A stretch of 64,000 nucleotides of DNA from Membranipora membranacea (lineage: Eukaryota > Bryozoa > Gymnolaemata > Cheilostomatida > Membraniporidae). The notes under the pieces are model-generated. The model worked only from the letters and a program-made list of their open reading frames with translations, had not been told where the DNA came from and searched no databases. The translations under genes were made by a program, and so were the position numbers. The stretch lies in assembly GCA_914767715.1 (NCBI GenBank), contig OU612073.1, positions 3,286,001-3,350,000 on the forward strand, given 5' to 3'. Shown one piece after another: positions 37,101 to 47,593 of the stretch (within the stretch, counting starts at the first letter, position 1; every line of letters begins with the position of its first letter).

Positions 37101-40100
37101 CTCTGTAAGTCCATCGGCAGAAATTAAATTACAGTCTGATCGTCAAATTACATGCCACTCTTATCCTGAGAGCAAAAAATTAATTGAACACAATTCTGTT
37201 ATTTGCCAGCTCAGACGGTGTACGGTTTAACAGCACGGACGGCTCACCAGTAGTATCACATACAAAGTTGGGAGTAGTCTCCTCTTCAAACCCACAACTA
37301 ACTCTCTGTAAGTTCATCGGCAGAAATGAAATTACAGTCTGATCGTCATATTACACGCCATTCTTATCCTGAGAGCAAACAATTAATTGAACACAATTCT
37401 ATTACTTGCCAGCTCAGACGGTGTACTGTTTGACAGCACGGACAGCTCACCAGAAGTATCACATACAAAGTTGGGAGAAGTCTCCTCTTCAAACCCACAA
37501 CTAACTCTCTCAGACGATGTACTGTTTGACAGCACGGACGGCTCACCAGAAGTATCACATACAAAGTTGGGAGTAGTCTCCTCTTCAAACCCACAACTAA
37601 CTCTCTCAGACGATGTACTGTTTGACAGCACGGACAGCTCACCAGAAGTATCACATACAAAGTTGGGAGAAGTCTCCTCTTCAAACCCACAACTAACTCT
37701 CTCAGACGATGTACTGTTTGACAGCACGGACAGCTCACCAGAAGTATCACATACAAAGTTGGGAGAAGTCTCCTCTTCAAACCCACAACTAACTCTCTCA
37801 GACGGTGTACTGTTTGACAGCACGGACGGCTCACCAGAAGTATCACATACAAAGGTAGGAGTAGATTCCTCTTCAAACACAGCTGATTAATCAACTCACT
37901 CCTCTATAAATAGAATGTAAGTCTACTGAGCACATCACACAGATTGAAAACTCGTCCAATAACGACTCGGTCCACATTTGTACACCTGACAGCTATTCTG
38001 GCAGATGATAATGTTGCAGCTTTAATCTCCACTATTGTTATCCTCGCAGCCCTCGGCTTGTTTAATCATTCCGTTTATTCACATATTCTTCTCACATATC
38101 ACAATGCATCGTAAAATCCTATATCATATCATTGTAGTGATCAGATACCTATGATAGGATAACTCATTTATTATTGGAAGCAAAATGGACCCATTATAAT
38201 GTGTGAGTTTTTCTTTACCATCAACCGCATTTATTATCATTCATTGTTTAAGAAAAGATCATAATAATCATCATTTTCTATCAGAATCGTTGCATAGTCA
38301 AATTTGTCATATTTTCACATTACATGATGAAAATTGAAGTTTGTGATAATTTCCTAAAATGAAATGTTTTTTTCAACTGATTGTTAACTCCTTTTCAATT
38401 CTTGTTAACAGGATTACCAGCAAATAAAGATAATATGAACACAATAAGCTGCGTCGAATCACGGGTTAATGCTGGCCAATACAATATTCATATTAATATA
38501 ATGCTAACAGCTTCATTTATTAATATTGATATTAATTTTAATATTCATATTCAATAAATTAATATTTAATTAATTAATATTAATAAATATTAATATTAAT
38601 ATTCATTAATATAAATTTATAGATATTAGTTAAAATGAATATTAAGCTGGTCAAAGCTTTAGATGTCGAATATATTGGAATTTTCGAAATAAAACCTTTA
38701 CTGGATTCATAAACAATAAAAATTCGAAAAGTGAGATATTTCAGTCAAGGAAAATATGAATAGGTGGAGTCCTCCAGTTGATAATAGGATTTGATAAGTC
38801 GAAAATAAGATTAGATTGAAATTGCTGATCGAGCTTGCTGCCACGCAATCTCTAACATTTCCATTCATTAATATTTATTAATATTCATATTAATATAATG
38901 CTAACAGCTTCATTTATTAATATTTAATAATATCAATATTTATTAATATTGATATTAATTTTAATATTTATATTCAATAAATTGATATTTAACTAATTAA
39001 TATTAATAAATATTAATATTAATATTAATTAATATAAATTTATAGATATTAGTTAAAATGAATATTAAGCTGGTCAAAGCTTTAGATGTTGAATATATTG
39101 GAATTTTCGAAATAAAACCTTTACTGGATTCATAAACAATAAAAATTCAAAATGTGAGATATTTCAGTCCGATTTCACCGAAAAGTATGCTCAACTCTCA
39201 GCTGCCCATCATCAGCTGGAAACAATTGGACATGACAGTAACATGAATCCCTCTTAACCACCACACGCACACGACTCACTTCTTCATCAAACTATAGAGT
39301 TTTTGTTGTTGTGGTCGGTTAGCTTCAAAAGAATTGGGAAAAAAGGCACACACACCTGTATTTCCTTTGTTATTATCTTTTCTTATTGTTCATTGTGAAA
39401 AAGGGTTTCATTCTTGCGATATATTTCGGCATGTTTATGTAGCATGTTATGTTGACCACCTACCTTTCATAGTTGGAATATCTGACTCCTGAGTTTTATT
39501 AGAACAGCCTCTTTCTTTGATGCTACCGGATCCAGCAGACTCCACATTAATCAAGCCCCCTTCTTTTCGGACACTTGTATAGAGTTTATTACTAGCACGC
39601 AAGTTGCATCTCACTGAGAACCAGCACTTTTCAAAAGCACTATAGTTATGGCACAAATTGAAACCTGAAATTACAATACATTGGTGAATCAGTCAAAATT
39701 TAGCGATGTAATTGTGAGCTTGAGTTTTACGACTGACTTATATCACTGTAGAAGTAATGACAGTCTGACAGCTGCTCAAATATGTTATGAAGGGTCATGA
39801 ATGGAAACTTTAAAAGAAATTGTCGAAATGTCATTAGGTTAAGTAAGCCTATCTTAATAGCCCCGTTTAAATTTTGTTTTTTTTTGGTCTCATAAGACTG
39901 GGTTAGCTACCATTATTGTCTCCTGTTTTTCAAGCTTGTTTAGAATTTACCCGTTGAAATATCACTGCTCACTGGTTACATTTGGACACATTAACTTTAA
40001 CTACCGTTGGTTTGATGGAGATTTCTGGATTTTTTCATATTTGAAGACCAATTTTTTATATTCTGGCAGCTAGTTCTGCAGTAGTTAAGCAGTATAAGTA

Positions 40101-43100
40101 ACAAAAAAATTAAGCATTTCTGGGTAAAATTTATGTAGGCCGTATCTATAGTGTTAGAAATTGTCCCCATTCTCATTTATGGTAACAATGCATAGTGCTA
40201 TACCAGCCCAATAAGCTACAAACTCCAAATACTTTTGAGTACTTATTTTTCAACATAAGTTAAAGGGCAACCAAGGTTTCGCAGCGATGCATTAATGGGT
40301 CATTCTGCGCATGCTCAGCTCTGGGCATGAGCTGATCTCTGCAAAATTGAGTCTCGGAATTCCGAAGCCATCTGATTGGCTACCTGCTCTGGTGACATAC
40401 TCCCCAAAGCGTGCGGATTTGTTATTAATAGTTATCCTCTCTTGTCATTATTAGCTGATTTTGATTGACAGTTTATGCAGGGGATATCCCATTTCCCCTT
40501 TCCAAAGTTGCATTCAGAACCCAAACTAAACTCATTGCTCTTGCACATGCACAAAATCAAGTCACGCATGATGCATACTTAGCCTTACGACACCTGCTTT
40601 GTGGTAATGATAACCTAGTTTATCAGTGATCTACATGCCCAGTCAGATCACGAGAGTCAGTATGTTAATGGGTAGTAAATTATGTGTTAAGCAGCATCAG
40701 CTTTTGTGCATTACGCGACGCAAAACTGAAAGTAGTTGCTGACTCTAAACTGGGTAACACTTCAATTTAGAGGAGGTTCCAAGACATTGCTGTTATAATG
40801 ATTGAGTACAGGCTAAATAATAACAGGAGCAGGAAACTGCTCTGTGGTATTCTATTTTAGCAGAGTTTGAGTACCTGATGGATGAAATGTTTCCCAATAA
40901 CTCTGGCTGAATAATCATCCGAATTAGATTTGGTCTTTTTCCCTATTTCCCTATATGCAGAAGGTGCAACCTGCTATCAATCAATGAGAACATGTTTGAA
41001 ACCTTGGTTGCCCTTTAAAGTTAAATTTTCATTGAGAGGGACATGGTACAAAAGTAGATAACTTAAATATTGAACACATGTGTAAAAGGCCCAGTCAGCG
41101 TATAGCGATCACCCAGCTGTCTCGAGTTCAAATTCAAATTCTTCCTGCTTTTTTGGGAATAAGAGTGTAGTGATTTTTGAGAATGGGATTTGCTGATGTG
41201 GAATTGTGTGATAAGCATGCCCGATCAATTTTGATCCCAATAATCACATTACGAAAAAGTGAAAATATATCTGCTGTAATACTAAATTGCCCAGTTCCAA
41301 TGATTTCAAATCATCTGCTTCAAATTATTTGGCCTCTTACTACTCTGACCTTTAAGATTTATGGTTTTAGAGGTTGTCTGGATATCGTTGTCAAGATTGA
41401 GATTGGACGTGACCAATATACCATAGAATAAAATCAGACAGCTCCTATTTTACTCTGAATTCTGAACTATTGCAATTTATTTTCGAGTTGTCTTCTCTTG
41501 TCAAATGGATTTACCTAGGCTGTCCTTTCCCTGCCCTTTCGAGAACAGTTGAGCAGGGCTGTTATTGGGTTAAGTTCAAAGATTATACCTTAAATACCCA
41601 TGTTCCTCCTATAGCGCCAATCGCTTGACAGTGAATAACAAGTGCGCTATCTAATTGTGCCATCTCACCACCCCCAAAAGAAAAGGGTTGATGGTACTGA
41701 TAAGCAAGCCCACCGGTCAGTACTCTGTGCTGCACACACCCTCACCAAACAAGCTCCCTCCATCCCACAGTTGCCACCCTAATAACACAGTATATGTGTT
41801 ATGGTTAATGGCCCTAGGTATGACTCATCGCTAGGACCCCTTTTAGTGGTTTAGCTCTCAAGAAACTCCCTTAGTTGACAAAATATTATTTAGATGTTTT
41901 CTTGACACAGATAGCAGTAAGATGAAGTCACATAGCAATACTGCAGGTCTGTTTACCTTCTTCGATTTCTTTTTTTGTCTTAATACCAATATACATCTCT
42001 CTTTGGTAGTAATTCACGAGGTGCACAGGGCTGTCTGAAACATTGATGACAGCACATCCCTACATTACTCCACCTGTAGTAGTGGTCCTCAGAGGCAAGG
42101 CGGCAAACTTAAAAAAAGAGATGCAATTATGATTAGCAGCTGATATGGCAACTAAGTCACTATACTAACAATCACATATCAATCATGTATCAATCACGTA
42201 TCAATCATGTATCAATAACATATCAATAGTCGTGTTTAGCAGTAAGCCTGGTGTTTAACCTGTCTTAGTTGAGTCAGGTTTTATCTCATAATCTACCATC
42301 TATGGTGATGTTTAACTGTATAAATGCAACAGTCATTTAATATCAATATTTTGCAAACTCGACCCTGGGGGGAGGCACATACTCTTAACTCACCAGGATA
42401 TCGGATAGGAACCACATGTGATATGTACAGGTTCCCTGCTGTGTTCTCCCAGGCAAGACATTTGACAAAACCAGAGTGCAATTATCATCTGATTCTTCAT
42501 CAATGTGGCCAGGTACAATATTCAACTTTAATGATCCTTTATCTCTAGTTGCCCATACGTCAGACCCTATTTCTTTCAATTTTTCATGTTGTCCCCATCT
42601 GAGCCAGGTGAATGTGTCTCCAGGCCCTGTTAAATATATATTAGAAGATAACACAGTCAATGATATGCCCAACTATATCTTAAAAAATACAATGAAAATG
42701 ATGATGAACAATAATACAATAATAATAAGACAATTTAATTTACAGAAAAAATCAGTTGGCTGATTATACCAGGCTATCAAGCTAAATCATTCCCACAAAT
42801 AATTGCTTTCACAATTTATCCAGTCGCAGTGTCAGTTACACCAACTATTTACTGGGAAAAAAATAAATATATATAGGTATATATGCTATCAATGTATCAA
42901 CTATAAGAGAAAAGAATATTCACCTTCACATGACAACCTTATACCGTCACTGTAGGCCCAAATCTCACCGTCGATTCTCGCTTTTGGATCACTTTCGTTC
43001 TTGATGTTTAGAGTTGGGTATATTCGTCTTTTCTCAGAACATGTGCTGCTAAGTGTCAGTGCTAGAACTAACAAATATAGTATAATATTTATATACAGTA

Positions 43101-43645
43101 TTTCCCATCACAACAAATTACATCACATCAAATAAACTGTAAAAACATTCAATGCATATGCCAGGGAAAAATTAACGAAACGTCGATTATTTTAAATGGT
43201 CTGAGTCAGCCACTCCATTGCGAGTTGATCCTCCGGTTTGTAGATAACTCCAGTTATCCTTAAAACTTGTTACTCTATCAGAATTACCCTTTTCAACAAG
43301 TTGATTGTCAGACAACAATTTTGAACGGTGAATGTTTGAGAAGAAAAAGGTCAATCAAACTTTAAAGTTTTGTAGAGCAATCGATAACTTATCATATAAG
43401 ACTAACACAAAAGAATGTACAGACTGAACAAATCTGTGATACTGATATGATATAATATCATTTAAACTGAATTAACAAAGTAATTTTTTATAAATAGTAC
43501 AATATGTAATAATGGAAAAATCAAACAAGCAGTTTGACATGCGTGCATGATACTGTTTCGTCACAAAGGTGTCCAAATATAACGAAAAAACATCTTTTAC
43601 CTCACCAGTAAATCCCAAAACTAGCACCAGTTTGAGAACCTGCAT
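34182..43645 (-). CDS. Type I membrane protein with Ig-like N-terminal part
   Basis: Complete eight-exon gene: 43645-43606, 43061-42924, 42626-42394, 42059-41957, 39664-39464, 35891-35742, 35083-34937 and 34456-34182. It encodes 428 residues with continuous phase; all introns are phase 1 except the third (phase 0). The signal peptide is MQVLKLVLVLGFTALT. Exons 2-3 look Ig-like (GIRLSCEGPGDTFTWLRWG, then DDNCTLVLSNVLPGRTQQGT, the latter with a Cys shift). Exons 4-7 form a Cys-containing ectodomain I do not recognise (NLCHNYSAFEKCWFSVRCNL; IIYEECSVTLEPGEYVV; TQILYCLESRKESLNCVRGK). Exon 8 carries one membrane helix (STAAIIVIILVLIALVSGAA) and a basic tail (EPKRKRKSRTSDNQKGK). Exon 4 has the weakest acceptor. 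Exon 7 has two in-frame donors nine bases apart. A surface receptor or adhesion role is inference. Confidence 0.78.
34532..34867. mobile_element. hAT-type non-autonomous element
   Basis: The left end CAGGGCTGCCAAACCAGTGG and right end AGGTTGGGCACCTCTG are inverted relatives of the widespread hAT end CAGGGGTGCCCAACC. The flanking 8-mers TTATAGAC and ATTTAGAC match at 6 of 8 positions. The GC content (GGCCCC blocks) stands out from the AT-rich intron it occupies. Confidence 0.78.
36318..36470. repeat. Copy of the 38.7-kb dispersed repeat
   Basis: AATATGAATAGGTGGAGTCC through TGCTGCCACGCAATCTCTAA recurs nearly unchanged at about 38750-38860, followed in both places by TTTATTAATATT runs. Confidence 0.8.
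37200..37890. repeat. 96-bp tandem repeat, open in several frames
   Basis: Five units start at 37414, 37510, 37606, 37702 and 37798 (TCAGACGATGTACTG, period exactly 96 bp), with a degenerate longer-period unit from about 37200. Because 96 is divisible by three, open frames of 165-176 residues exist on both strands. The plus-strand frame reads SPEVSHTKLGEVSSSNPQLT per unit. It sits in an intron of the receptor-like gene with no splice support, so I treat it as a minisatellite, not a gene. Confidence 0.85.
38483..39169. repeat. Tandem AT-rich duplication
   Basis: Two copies (about 38483-38744 and 38881-39169) share ATGCTAACAGCTTCATTTAT, a long AATATTAATATT stretch, AGCTGGTCAAAGCTTTAGAT and GTGAGATATTTCAGTC. 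The spacer at 38745-38880 is the same sequence as 36318-36460. Confidence 0.8.
40301..40664. mobile_element. MULE-like element, internally deleted copy, 9-bp duplication
   Basis: Flanked by TTAATGGGT at 40292-40300 and 40665-40673. The first about 93 bases match 17497-17590 and the rest matches 18012-18283 nearly perfectly, so about 420 bp are missing relative to the longer copy. Terminal CATTCTG and CAGTATG are inverted (6 of 7). Confidence 0.85.
42178..42230. repeat. ATCAATCATGT tandem repeat
   Basis: About five variants of an 11-12-bp unit (ATCAATCATGT, ATCAATCACGT, ATCAATAACAT), intronic. Confidence 0.8.
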
Positions 43646-44637
43646 CCTAGTTGACTACCAGCTTCGTCACTACTTACAACTAATAGTTAATGGCGCAACA
43701 GCAGGAATGCCTGTTGTTGGGAATTCAGTTAGACCTTACTTGCGCAGAAAACGAATGTGTTACTATGATATGAGTCATGTAATTCTTATAAAGTCTGATA
43801 TCGTCAGCAACAACAAATAAGTCAATTGAAAAAAAAACAGGTTTGCTATGATAATTTAAAAATATATCATTTGATAGATAAAAATAGGAAAGTGCTGATG
43901 ACTTATAATGATAAGATTTAAAATTAAGAGGATAGTTCCAAATGACATAAGAGTGGAACTGATAATTTGCACAGACACTTTGGTCACGAACATGTTGTTT
44001 GCAAATCTTTGCAGTTGCACGTCTTCAGGTACATATCATATCCATCGCACAAGCACCAATACTACCTTCTTGCACCATATTACTCTTTTATATTTCATCT
44101 TACCACTCTCTGATTCTTCTTTTCTTTTTTTCTTTTTATCCATTTAATTTATGCTACCATGCTCTCATTAGCCTACTCACAATGTGTATCTAACACCAAT
44201 GAACTAAACCTCCAGGAAGAACAACTGCAGTCACATGACCAATTGAGGTGTGTGCAGTTGGTTCAGAGTTTTCCTCTCAAAAACACACTAAATTGGAAAC
44301 ATAACTCCATGATAGCCCAAGTTCTTTTGTAGCAATTAGGGGTGGGTTACACTGAATACACTGACTCACTAGAATATAACCGCAATTCTGTGAATATGCT
44401 TAGTGATGAGGCTTGATGGCCATGGTGTTGACACCAAATATTCTCATAACTGATGGTTTATTTCACTAAACTGAGACATGGAACTATAGAGAAGATGCTC
44501 ATTGACAGTTGAGGTGCCATCCTTTGCAGATATACAATGCTTAAACCTCAAAAATAATGCAGAGAAAAGTCATTAAAATGTTAATTTTTCACTCTATAAA
44601 TCCTGGAATCTCTATGCAGAACCCATAATTGATCAAT

Positions 44638-45052
44638 CAGGGGCGTATATTCTAAAAAATTTCACTCACTGACTTTTCAGAGATGAGCATAATAATCGAG
44701 CGCAGCCCGATCCACACGCTGCAGGCGTGGCGGGGAGGGTGTGGGAGGGGCGCTTAAGCGCCCTCCCACCACGGAAATTTTTGCATATCGGTAGCAAAAT
44801 AGTGCAAGCAAAGAGGTATTTCAATAGCTCACTGAGCTGTTGGGTACTTTCAGAAAACAACTCAATAGCAGTAGAAGATTACAGTAAAAATGCTCCAGTT
44901 ATAAAGCACCCATTTGAAAAAAAACTGACCCCGATGGGATTCGAACCCACAACAATCTCATTAACAATGATTATAAAGCGAATGCTCTACACACTGAGCT
45001 ATTCAGCCACTCACGGAAATCCGTGGGCCGTGAGTGCTAATATACGCCACTG
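44638..45052. mobile_element. hAT-type element carrying tRNA-like sequence, 8-bp duplication
   Basis: TGATCAAT at 44630-44637 and 45053-45060 flanks a 415-bp element with ends CAGGGGCGTATATT and AATATACGCCACTG, inverted at 13 of 14 positions. It contains a GC-rich hairpin (GGGAGGGGCGCTTAAGCGCC then CTCCC near 44734) and a tRNA-like segment on the minus strand. Confidence 0.88.
44927..45010 (-). other. tRNA-like segment (not a functional tRNA)
   Basis: On the minus strand it has an A-box-like TAGCTCAGTGTGTAGAGCAT, an anticodon-arm region TCGCTTTATAATCATTG and a B-box GGGTTCGAATCCC in tRNA order. The acceptor strands (GTGGCTG and CGGGGTC) do not pair, so I call it tRNA-derived. It probably supplies a polymerase III promoter relic within the hAT element. 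Confidence 0.65.
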
Positions 45053-45458
45053 TGATCAATCTAAAAACATGTGGCTATGGGCTATATTGCAAAGAACATA
45101 TACCTTGCAGGTAAATACATTGAACATACACATTTTGATTGTAAAATGATGAAAAACCCATTAAAATCAGCATATACAAGCAAGATATGCTGAGGAATGT
45201 GTCATCTGACTCTAAATCATGGAATGTTGGAGAGGCAGTTGAAGGTATGAGTCCTGTTATCCCTCATAACCATGTTTCATCATAAACAATTACTCCTAGT
45301 GATTGCAATTTCATTTTTTACTGATCACTCTCTAATTTCAAGTGACCATTATTTATGCATGCACATCATTTTTCAATTTTTCGGAATTAGCCAATCAGCA
45401 GCCAGCTTAACTATGAGTTGTTCTTCCTGGAGGTTTAGTTCATTGCTAACACCCTACA

Positions 45459-45497
45459 CTTATATCAATGAACTAAACCTTAGGTCATTGCTTATAT
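45459..45497. mobile_element. 25-bp palindromic footprint with 7-bp duplication
   Basis: CTTATAT at 45459-45465 and 45491-45497 flanks 45466-45490 (CAATGAACTAAACCT then TAGGTCATTG). These are the terminal 15 and 10 bases of the neighbouring 1,249-bp element, with one mismatch. It lies 20 bp from that element's right end. Confidence 0.85.
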
Positions 45498-45753
45498 ATA
45501 TTAATCATATTTTTATTCAAGTAATTTTACTATATCTATGTTAATGTATGTGAGTTCAACAAGTTCTTTTTAATTTACTTTAATTATTAACTTTTAGAAA
45601 ACCTCAATAAATAAATAAATGAATAAATCTAAACTATGTACATATAAACTGTCAGCATGACTAAGCTGTCTTGTCCGGCTAACCCTACCTTAAAACTTCA
45701 CTCTACCCCAGCTATTATACATCCATTTGTGACAAATGCATGTTTCTTTGCAG

Positions 45754-45867
45754 AGAAGAAAAGCAAGTGTAAAGCTTACAGTGAAACGTCCGATGAAGAT
45801 GATGCTGATGCCAATCTTGATAAACATGTGGTGAAGGCTCCTGCAAGACTGAAGAGATTTCTTTCAG
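45754..45867 (+). CDS. Candidate internal exon, unknown protein
   Basis: After the acceptor TTTCTTTGCAG and before GTAGGA, one frame is open (phase 1 to phase 1): EKKSKCKAYSETSDEDDADA then NLDKHVVKAPARLKRFLS, basic-acidic-basic in character. Phase is compatible with the + strand candidate exon at 53696. If both are real, this gene runs antisense to the 3' half of the GluN1-like gene. No start exon was found. Confidence 0.3.
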
Positions 45868-46138
45868 GTAGGATTTTTTAGTAGTAAAATTGCAAATATG
45901 TTTCAATGTGTTTTAATCAATATAAATCATATTAATCACTGTTTATGCTTGTGCTCATCATCCCAGCAAACATGCAAGATTCCCAATATTGTTACCATAT
46001 TGGGAGTCAGTTTACTAGAGTCAAAATATTTATTGAATGTTGTAAGAAAGATTATTAAACTTTGCAATCAAGTTGATCACCAATATCTGGTTAAATATTT
46101 AGCAAATATTCAGGAAATATTTATCAACAGTAAGGAAT

Positions 46139-47345
46139 GGTTTTTGCATTTCAATACAATCATGAATATTTGTGCAATATTAAGGTAATAGTGGCGCATC
46201 GCCTCTGCAAAACCTTCACTTGCAACATTGGGAGAAAATTAACTTGCAGTATTGAACGTATATTGCACAACGATATAACCATATTAATTGCGAAAACTTG
46301 TCTCACAATATTGGGACAATATTGTTTCACAATATTGTATGTAAGGCTGGAACGGGTTCACAAAACTAGACTTATTACCACGACTGTCTAAATTAAGTAC
46401 AACGACTGTCAATCCTATCAGCTGAGTAGTCCGTAGCTGACACTGAAACTTATTCTAGAGAAATTGCATTTTAATACAATCATGAATATTTGTGCAATAT
46501 TAAGGTAATAGCGGCGCATCGCCTCTGCAAAACCTTCACCCGCGACATTGGGAGAATATCAACTTGCAGTATTGAATGTATATTGCACCACGATATAACC
46601 ATATTAATTGCGAAAACTTGTCTCACAATATTGGGACAATATTGTTTCACAATATTGTATGTATATTGCATCATGATCTAACCATGATATTCGCGAAAAC
46701 TTGTCTCACAATATTGGGACAATATTGTTTCACAATATTGTATGTAAGGCTAGAACGGGTTCACAAAACTAGACTTAGTACCACGACTGTCTAAACTAAG
46801 TACAACGACTGTCAATCCTATCAGCTGAGTAGTCCGTAGCTGACACTGAAACTTATTCTAGAGAAATTGCATTTTAATACAATCATGAATATTTGTGCAA
46901 TATTAAGGTAATAGCGGCGCATCGCCTCTGCTAAACCTTCACCTGCAACATTGGGAGAATATTAACTTGCAGTATTGAATGTATATTGCACCACGATATA
47001 ACCATATTAATTGCGAAAACTTGTCTCACAATATTGGGGCAATATTGTTTCACAATATTGTATGTATATTGCATCATGATCTAACCATGATATTCGCGAA
47101 AACTTGTCTCACAATATTGGGACAATATTGTTTCACAATATTGTATGTATATTGCATCATGATCTAACCATGATATTCGCGAAAACTTGTCTCACAATAT
47201 TGGGACAATATTGTTTCACAATATTGTATGTAAGGCTAGAACGGGTTCACAAAACTAGACTTAGTACCACGACTGTCTAAACTAAGTACAACGACTGTCA
47301 ATCCTCTCAGCTGAGTAGTCCGTAGCTGACACTGAAACTTATTCT
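46139..47345. repeat. Three tandem long repeats containing 1, 2 and 3 inner units
   Basis: Long units begin at about 46139, 46458 and 46861 (TTTTAATACAATCATGAATA) and end near GCTGACACTGAAACTTATTC. Lengths are about 319, 403 and 480 bp. The inner module of about 80 bp (GTATATTGCATCATGATC to ACAATATTG) occurs once, twice and three times respectively. The inner module is rich in CAATATTG palindromes. Confidence 0.9.
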
Positions 47346-47374
47346 GGAGAAAGTGAAACTGAATTACTTTTACA

Positions 47375-47585
47375 CACAGGCCTTCTGTAGTTGGTGCAAG
47401 TCCAGTGGATGAGTGCCCCAGTGGTCGAGTGCCCCAGTGGTCGAGTGCCCCAGTGGTCGAGTGCCCCAGTGATCGAGTGCCCCAGTGGTCGGGTGCCCCA
47501 GTGGTCGAGTGCCCCAGTGGTCGAGGCCTCGACCACCACTGGGGCACTCGACCACTGGACTTGCACCAACTACAGAAGGCCTGTG
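47375..47585. mobile_element. 211-bp foldback element enclosing a 16-bp minisatellite, 8-bp duplication
   Basis: CTTTTACA at 47367-47374 and 47586-47593 flanks the element. The arms CACAGGCCTTCTGTAGTTGG plus TGCAAGTCCAGTGG (47375-47408) are perfectly inverted at 47552-47585. Between them are seven units of GAGTGCCCCAGTGGTC (47411-47522) and one inverted unit. The 8-bp duplication suggests hAT-type insertion. Confidence 0.88.
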
Positions 47586-47593
47586 CTTTTACA

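Larger units (their letters stand above)
44197..45445. mobile_element. 1,249-bp DNA transposon copy with 30-bp perfect TIRs and 7-bp duplication
   Basis: CAATGAACTAAACC continuing TCCAGGAAGAACAACT at 44197-44226 is the exact reverse complement of 45416-45445. CTAACAC flanks both ends (44190-44196 and 45446-45452). No transposase frame is visible, so it is non-autonomous. A hAT-type element (44638-45052) with its own 8-bp duplication is nested inside; without it the element would be 826 bp. The 5'-CA ends, about 30-bp TIRs and 7-bp duplication recall the P superfamily (1360/Hoppel is described with such values). That assignment is inference. Confidence 0.85.

Noticed and set aside
37364-37894. 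176-codon frames in the 96-bp array as genes
   Set aside because: Openness follows from a period divisible by three; no start context or splice evidence.
41590-41685. tRNA or SINE head on the minus strand
   Set aside because: Some A-box resemblance, but the B-box is too degraded to support a call.
44927-45010. Functional tRNA gene
   Set aside because: Acceptor strands do not pair and the segment lies inside a hAT-type element.
46137-47167. Repeated 62-84 codon frames in the tandem array
   Set aside because: The same short frame recurs with each repeat unit and lacks coding character.
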